Below are positions 58,200 to 64,000 of a DNA stretch of 64,000 nucleotides, one piece after another. A program made the translations under genes and the position numbers. Numbering within the stretch: the stretch's first letter is position 1; each line of letters opens with the position of its first letter. The notes under the pieces are model-generated. The model had not been told where the DNA came from, searched no databases, and was given only the letters and a program-made list of their open reading frames with translations. Source of the DNA: Phorcus lineatus (Eukaryota > Mollusca > Gastropoda > Trochida > Trochidae); NCBI GenBank assembly GCA_921293015.1, contig OV121091.1, positions 35,014,839-35,078,838 on the forward strand, written 5' to 3'.

Positions 58200-59555
58200 A
58201 TTGTATCGATACGGTGTTTAGCAAGGATTGAAATATTCCAAAGATATAGCGAAAGGTATAACTTTACAAAAAACGTTTCTGAACATCTTAACAATCTTGT
58301 ATGAATCTTATATGAAAACTCACTGGATTGGTGATGAGAACCATGTCCATTGTAAGGTTACTCGTATTTTTCACAAGACTGTCTTGATAATGAACTTATT
58401 GAAATTTTGGTTTAGGATTTACTTATACCCAGTAGATGTAAATCTGCATTTGGTAGCACATGAAGCTTTCTCAACGAATTTTTCGGATTACATGTACATG
58501 GGAAAACACGGCTTATACTCCAGGTAAGGAGAATAGATGAGTACTTGTACAGGTGTAACCTCTTATGACTACAAAACTGCAGTCTGTTATTGTACAGCTC
58601 TGGATAGAGAATGAACGTTTCTCACTTTTAAACATGACCTTTGCAAACATTATATTGAATATATCAAATATTGAATTGAACCAAATTACTTCTGTAGTTG
58701 ACAACAGTGCTAAGGATTCTCCCCCACAGACAATTGTTGATAAGCAGAGTTGATTTATGAAAATGATCCCTAGCTATCGTTTCTGTTTTAGAATATCTGA
58801 TAAAATCATTTAAAATTTAAACTGGTTGTAGGGGACTTATGGTGTGCAAAAAGGCCATTTATCGTGGATGAATATAACACAAATTCGTCTCATTGATTTG
58901 CTAGATAGTTTTCTTCCATGGTAACTGCATCGTAGGCATGATGTAAAATGAATATGTATATATTACGAGCACCGTCCATCAACAAAAGCGATTAAGCATT
59001 TATGGTTCAGTACGCAATTGGTCGTGTTATCTCACCGAGCCATTAGTTCATGCTGCACCAGCTTCTCGTCGCCACTGCTTGAGCTAAAGGGACATTATAA
59101 TAGCTCCAGATTATTAAACAAACAACTGGCAATAAATAATAATTAATGAGTTCTCTAAATACCGTCTTTAGAGTGGTCGTTCTATCTGCTTCATAGGGGT
59201 ATTTCAACGTTATCATTATGTTAATTTACTCATATTATGTTAAATGACCTACTTTACCAACCTCTTGCCGTCCGTCCAATGAGAAATGTTTGAAATAATT
59301 TATTGATTTACGATTCTTCATCATGTTGATAGTCGTTGATCGTGTTGAAAAATACCTCTCTTTCTAGTCCACTTTTGGCTTTGATTGTCGATTGCAGAGT
59401 TGTTATGGAAACGTACATGCAAATGCAACCAGGGATGCAAGATTCTCTTCACCTTAGTCCCTGTTTGTGACGTCTGTTATTTGCAGCGTAACTTTGATTT
59501 ACCATTGTTTCATTTGGGATGACACTATCTTCAATAGTACAAATTCTTGTACATT
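58200..59555. other. Stretch without recognised genes
   Basis: A 99-codon frame at 58228-58527 has no recognised domain. No repeats or splice pairs were convincing. Confidence 0.45.
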
Positions 59556-59655
59556 TTGAGGTGGAATCACTTGCAGGATTCGAACACACGTACCAAATGT
59601 CAGGCAATACTGCCTGCATTGACTGTACAACCAGCTAGCAAACCCGCCTGTCTCC
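59450..59655 (-). mobile_element. tRNA-derived SINE (head visible), minus strand
   Basis: On the minus strand GGTTTGCTAGCTGGTTGT (59644-59627) fits a polymerase III A box, and GTGTGTTCGAATCCTGC (59589-59573) fits a B box, about 40 bases apart as in tRNA genes. The stems of a true tRNA (acceptor arm, anticodon arm) are not convincing, so this is a tRNA-headed SINE rather than a tRNA gene. The tail is assumed to extend to lower coordinates and its end is not defined. Confidence 0.55.
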
Positions 59656-60292
59656 CCTCGACAATGGTGCATTGTTCTTAAGTAACTATATGTGTACTAT
59701 TTGATATATCAATGTGTTGAACAAATTTTGACACATGGGTTAAGCACAGGTAAAAGTAAAAAGATGTTGACCTGGGAATCAAGGATCAAGAAAATGGAAA
59801 TGTGATCGTTAGGTCTCCAATATGAAGATAGACAGTTTAACACAGCCAATATCGTATGAGGTCATAGCCATTGGCTTCTGTTTTCTATCCACTCCAATGA
59901 ACTTATTGATCTCCCCTCGTAGTTCAAGGCGAAAATATACTGTATTGCTAAACAAAGGATGGTTCACTCTGTTTCTAAATCATACTAATGATGTTATATG
60001 TATTAAATGTCTTGATAAGACAGACTGATAAGAAATGATATAAAAACACCTTTCATTTCTGTTTCTTTGATTATTATAGAATTTCCTGTATCATTTATAG
60101 TTTTTATCAATGATTAAACGGTTTTTAGCTGTTTTTAGTACTTGCAATCGTAATGGAACAGGATGTGATCTTTTACTTTAAGTACTGTAAGTTTTAAAAA
60201 TAACAAACTGAAGATTGGTCTTCATATAAGTTCATTACCAAACGGTTTCTTAACAAAGTGATCATCAGGGTAACTTATTCATTGTGTTGATA

Positions 60293-60822
60293 ATGGTATA
60301 CAGCTGCATGCCAAAAGTTTGTTCACATACCTGAATATACTAGTGCAAAATTTCATGTAATTTGAGATGCCTTTGAGGTATCGTAGCGTTGCGAAAAAGA
60401 AACGTATTATATATATATTTGAAATACCCATATGTATATCCATTCTTCTTTAAGGCAAATGTTCATTTAACCCCTAAAATACCCGTAACCAGGGGTCAAA
60501 ATTCTGAAAACACTAATTTTTATTTTTCTTCATAAAATCCTTTATAAGTCATTTCATTTGACATTTAACGAAATCAAAATTTCGAAAATATGACCCCTTT
60601 TGTCTATATCAATATGCCAAAATTCAAATTTTTGCAATGGAAACTATACGAAACTATACGAAATGAGTTCAAAAATGGCTATTTCACACATGGACAGTGG
60701 CTGATCCATTGTCAGTTTTGTTGAAGTTATTCTATTGACGTTGAAACGAAACCCAAATTACATGATATTTGCACTACGATTCAATGGTTAGTGAACAAAC
60801 TTTCGGTATGCAACTGTATACC

Positions 60823-60824
<2 letters not shown>
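60293..60824. mobile_element. MITE with about 75-bp TIRs and TA target duplication
   Basis: The left end ATGGTATACAGCTGCATGCC and the right end, reverse-complemented ATGGTATACAGTTGCATACC, continue as AAAGTTTGTTCAC and then TAGTGCAAA with CATGTAATTTG. TA flanks both ends (60291-60292, 60825-60826). The 532-bp body is non-coding. TA duplication and TIR type point to the Tc1/mariner group. The right TA merges with a long TA microsatellite. Confidence 0.85.

Positions 60825-60898
<74 letters not shown>
60825..60898. repeat. (TA)n microsatellite, about 74 bases
   Basis: Continuous TA run between the MITE and the Penelope relic. A second run is at 61066-61091. Confidence 0.95.
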
Positions 60899-60903
<5 letters not shown>

Positions 60904-61066
60904 GTATTAAAAAATACAGAAAAGATGTAAATCAACTTTCACAATCATGACTTTATCTTTTTTCCAATATGCATATTTCTGCTTCTTGATTCGAAGCTTC
61001 TTCAGGGAATGTATGCTTTAATACTTTCATATATACTTCTCCACGATTGATACTTCTTACATTTTC
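60899..61066 (-). mobile_element. Penelope-like end relic with inverted termini
   Basis: On the minus strand the order is GTAAGAAGTATCAATCGTGG, ATATGAAAGTATTAAA, CCTGAAGAAGCTTCGAATC, then GAAGCAGAAATATGCATATT, GGAAAAAAGATAAAGTCATG and the end repeat in reverse orientation. The same pieces make up the ends of the 56155-58190 element. TATATGAAAGTATTAAA and its complement close the relic at both sides as an inverted repeat. CTGAAGA, a GCTTC/GAAGC hairpin and GAAA form a hammerhead-like core at about 61005-60977. Confidence 0.6.
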
Positions 61067-61094
61067 TATATATATATATATATATATATATGAT

Positions 61095-62170
61095 CAGGAC
61101 CACTAACTACTCAGCATGCAGTGGTCCAGCTGGCTAGTGATGTTTTCCCCTATGTAAATATTGAAGTTGTTTATGATTGAAATATCAAATATCAAAAAGT
61201 TGCATATTGTAAATTGTCACAAGTCGAATAAGCAATGAAAAAACACGGTACATTCGCAAACACTCGTTCAGTCATACAAAATCGTTTGTGTATTTTTGGT
61301 TATATCCGAGGATAATAGAATACAAAGGACGTTCTGAATGAAACAACAGGTTCTTTCTTTATTAGAAGTAACAATTCCAAAGCGAAGACAAGTTCCGATC
61401 GGAACAACAGCCGCTGAATAGATAATAAAAGATCTGGATAAAAGCCAGTTTCAGCGCTTGGCCGTCTCATTCATGAATGCCCACGACCTTGCGCAAAATG
61501 GAAGGTCTTACTGTGTTTTTAGTTACGTAGATTTGACAAAACTGTTTATAGAATGGCGCATTGTCCGGTTTTCGATCACTTTTTTTTCCGCCTAATCGTT
61601 ACTTATTTGTAAAGTTTGGCCTTGGATAATTTGAATTTAAATATAAGTTTATGACTTTAGGAAGGATTATTTAGTTTTGCAATTGTTCACTGTTAATTTT
61701 GATTTTGAAACATTTCCGACTTATTGAAATACATGTAACAATAAACAACAAACTAGACAAAGTCAAAATCATAATTCATATATATGTTTTTCAAAATCTA
61801 AATTTCTTCAATTTGATCACCCCTATGAACGTTATAATTTCCAAATAATTTTTAACAACAGACTTAAAAACAATTTATTTCTGATAAATATATCAAATTT
61901 TCAGTAATAAAAACACCATGTCCCACATGAACGGTCTATGTCATTTCTCGGCTTACAGAAATTATAAATAACAAAGATCAATATGGTGAACTTGTGAAAA
62001 TAATTATTTATGTGATGGACCAGTGAAGAACATTTAGGATCACTAGTTTTTGCCCATTCACTGTTCCTGTGGTCTACTGGAATATTTGGAAAGGTTTCTT
62101 TCCCTGCATTACTCAAACTAATGATACGAAGATACTAAGTTTCATATCCAGTGTATGATGTTATGACGTT
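61095..62170. other. Stretch without recognised genes
   Basis: A segment at 61551-61578 (reverse complement GATCGAAAACCGGACAATG) matches 52396-52424 in copy B, so it is a dispersed repeat fragment. Nothing else was recognised. Confidence 0.5.
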
Positions 62171-62174
62171 ATTT

Positions 62175-62319
62175 AAGGATTGTTTTACATTTTTTGTGCC
62201 TCTATCGATGTATAACAGCAACAAACTGTATAACGTAGAGCAACGTAGCTCAGCGATGTTATACAAAATTTGTTGATGTTTTACATCGATAGAAGCACAA
62301 GAAATGTAAAACAATCCTT
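62175..62319. mobile_element. Fold-back MITE, 145 bp
   Basis: Arms 62175-62212 and 62282-62319 are inverted copies with two differences in 38 (AAGGATTGTTTTACATTT on the left). Inner parts AACAGCAACAAACTGTATAAC and GTTATACAAAATTTGTTGAT continue the pairing, leaving a loop of about 23 bases with CAACGTAGCTCAGCG. No coding capacity. Confidence 0.85.
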
Positions 62320-62816
62320 ATGATTACAAAATCAACTCAACTGAACTGAGATTTTCTGAATAATTTAAACAAATCTTGAATAAATGTCGTGAACGTTAGT
62401 TTGCAGTTTGTTACACACGACTTTACATGGCGGAATTCAAATTGAGAAATAAATGAACTAAAACGGAAGAAGATGATTTAACTTCGTTTTCATCAGCATT
62501 GACGCTTATGCAATTGAAGTTCGTCTTAACTCGAGTCCGCATTTTTGGAATAACCCTCATTAGCATATCACGTGAAATTCAAAATGGCTACCGTTTAAAA
62601 CCGAGTAAAACTTCAGGACTCATAGATATTAAAATCAAGAGTTTTCGGTGAAGGTAACTGTATCTTTTGGAGAAGGAAAGAGTTATCTGGTTATCCACTC
62701 AGTAATGAAGATGATGACATGCATACATTTCTTATTTTGCACCAAAAAAAACCCCACAGTAACGCGATTTTGTTATAACCGGACTAGCCGTTGCGTCAAT
62801 TTGTTCTGTCAGATTG

Positions 62817-63041
62817 TGACGTCATGAAGTATGAAAGCACGAGGTATATAAACACATTTTTCTGCATTCACCGAGAAATGGTTGCATGTTTTTGAGAGCT
62901 CTCGTCTAATCAGAATCACCGAAAAACGTGTAACAACATCATTTTATAATTATTTAAAATTGCTCATTGTTGCAGGATAGCGCGATCTTTCACACGCTCG
63001 TCGTCAGATCAAAACAAGTATGCGTTCTGATTTTAAAACAG
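62817..63041 (+). promoter_or_regulatory. Candidate CRE/TATA promoter and 5' exon
   Basis: A perfect cAMP-response-element palindrome TGACGTCA (62817-62824) lies about 20 bases before TATATAAA (62845-62852). A start site would be expected near 62875, and the first ATG (62878) opens only a five-codon frame (MVACF). A good donor, AAACAG then GTAACT, follows at 63042, so 62875-63041 could be a non-coding first exon of a gene lying beyond the right edge. All elements are seen in sequence; their use is inferred. Confidence 0.35.
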
Positions 63042-63044
63042 GTA

Positions 63045-64000
63045 ACTTTATATAAACGTGTCAACAATTATTCGCTATGATAAATGTGAAACGATAATTA
63101 TTAAAAGAGTGGTTTGATCATAATTTGTTTAGCTCTCTATCCTAGTAATGGATGTCTGTTTAGTACCATGAAGTTCGTTTTTTCTCTCTACTAAAGCTTG
63201 TTTCATATCTGTGAAGTCAAACACTGATGTCATCGTGACATGAAGTATTAACTTCATTGATAAATGAGTATAGACAAACTGAATATCATATCAGAAGAAT
63301 ACTCAAATAAATCATTAGTGATTGTATCGAATCCTGTTCCTTGGCAGACTAGTCGATACCATATTCCCTAATGTCCTAACTGATACGTATAGACCTGTCT
63401 CTGATGTCGCATTCTATCAAGAAGTATGTGCATGGAAAGGACATTTGATTTATCAGTTAATATCCTGCTCGTATGTTTAACTCTGTAGAGATCGGATCAT
63501 ATATGATGAGGTGAAATGGGGTTTAACACAGCTTTCAAGAATATTTGCTGACCATATATGGAATTAGGTTTGTAAATGTTAAGAAAGAAAGAACTTAGGA
63601 TTCTCTTTAAAACTTGTAATTTGTATTGATGGCTTTTAGTTTAAAGGCAAATTTCATAGCAGCATTTGTATATATGTCCACGAGCCTTAAAGGGACAGTA
63701 GCAGGTATATCAAGATAAATGAAGTGATCTTACATGTGCGAAAACGAAAATAAATGTTTCTAATGCATTGCAAAACAATGTTTTTAATCCAAAGAAGCAG
63801 TTTTAAAATGAACGTATCATGTTCGGTTAAGCTATGCAAATCCATTTCCTACCTCAAATGATTAAAAGGAATTCACATAAACATAGCCACTAGTGGTGTT
63901 TGCTTGATACATCATCATTTCCTCCATGACTACGGAAGATTGGGATGACAAATGAAATCTTCTGACTCCCTGAAAGTGATTCATTTGGCATAAACTAAGA
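63045..64000. other. Non-coding stretch to the window edge
   Basis: No open frame with homology or repeat was recognised. If the candidate promoter is real, this is the first intron. Confidence 0.4.

Overview
This window looks like gene-poor, AT-rich animal nuclear DNA. It has no bacterial-style operons, coding stretches are broken by stops and frameshifts, and several intron-like boundaries occur. The repeat mix is Tc1/mariner DD34E, hAT with a BED finger, non-LTR retrotransposons with a zinc-knuckle tail, Penelope-like elements, fold-back MITEs, pearl/Helitron-like tandem cores and a tRNA-headed SINE. That mix suggests a marine invertebrate, most likely a mollusc. This is inferred from repeat content only; no host gene was recognised that could confirm it.

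Layout. 1-2.34 kb is a higher-order tandem repeat with a unit of about 1.457 kb. 3.95-5.43 kb is a nearly complete but dead Tc1-like element with TIRs and a TA target duplication. 5.6-6.6 kb is the 3' end of a LINE. 10.45-12.51 kb is a second Tc1 copy that lost its transposase and took in about 1.5 kb of foreign DNA containing an exon-like segment. 13.7-14.24 kb is a pearl-like tandem-core element. 15.76-19.56 kb is another Tc1 family, cut twice: once by about 245 bp and once by a 2.6-kb TIR element whose ends are built from ACGTTG palindromes. 25.5-28.2 kb is a decayed ZBED/hAT transposase. 33.58-34.3 kb is a Penelope RT core. 35.0, 36.6, 60.3 and 62.2 kb hold MITEs or fold-backs. 38.3-38.95 and 46.75-48.7 kb hold minus-strand LINE relics. 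42.0-46.7 and 49.2-53.9 kb are two diverged copies of one segment of about 4.7 kb. Copy A carries a 1.26-kb TIR element holding a fragment of a RecQ-like helicase N-terminus. 56.15-58.19 kb is a Penelope-like element with end repeats and an internal deletion that removed the RT core. 62.8-63.0 kb looks like a CRE/TATA promoter with a 5' exon pointing out of the window.

No intact host gene was identified. Everything with recognisable homology is mobile-element coding sequence, and all of it is broken. The more unusual items are the helicase-bearing TIR element, the ACGTTG-palindrome element (its target site can be inferred from the host reading frame), the deleted Penelope with end repeats, a hammerhead-like core in its relic, and a perfect 36-bp palindrome found in only one of the two duplicated segments.
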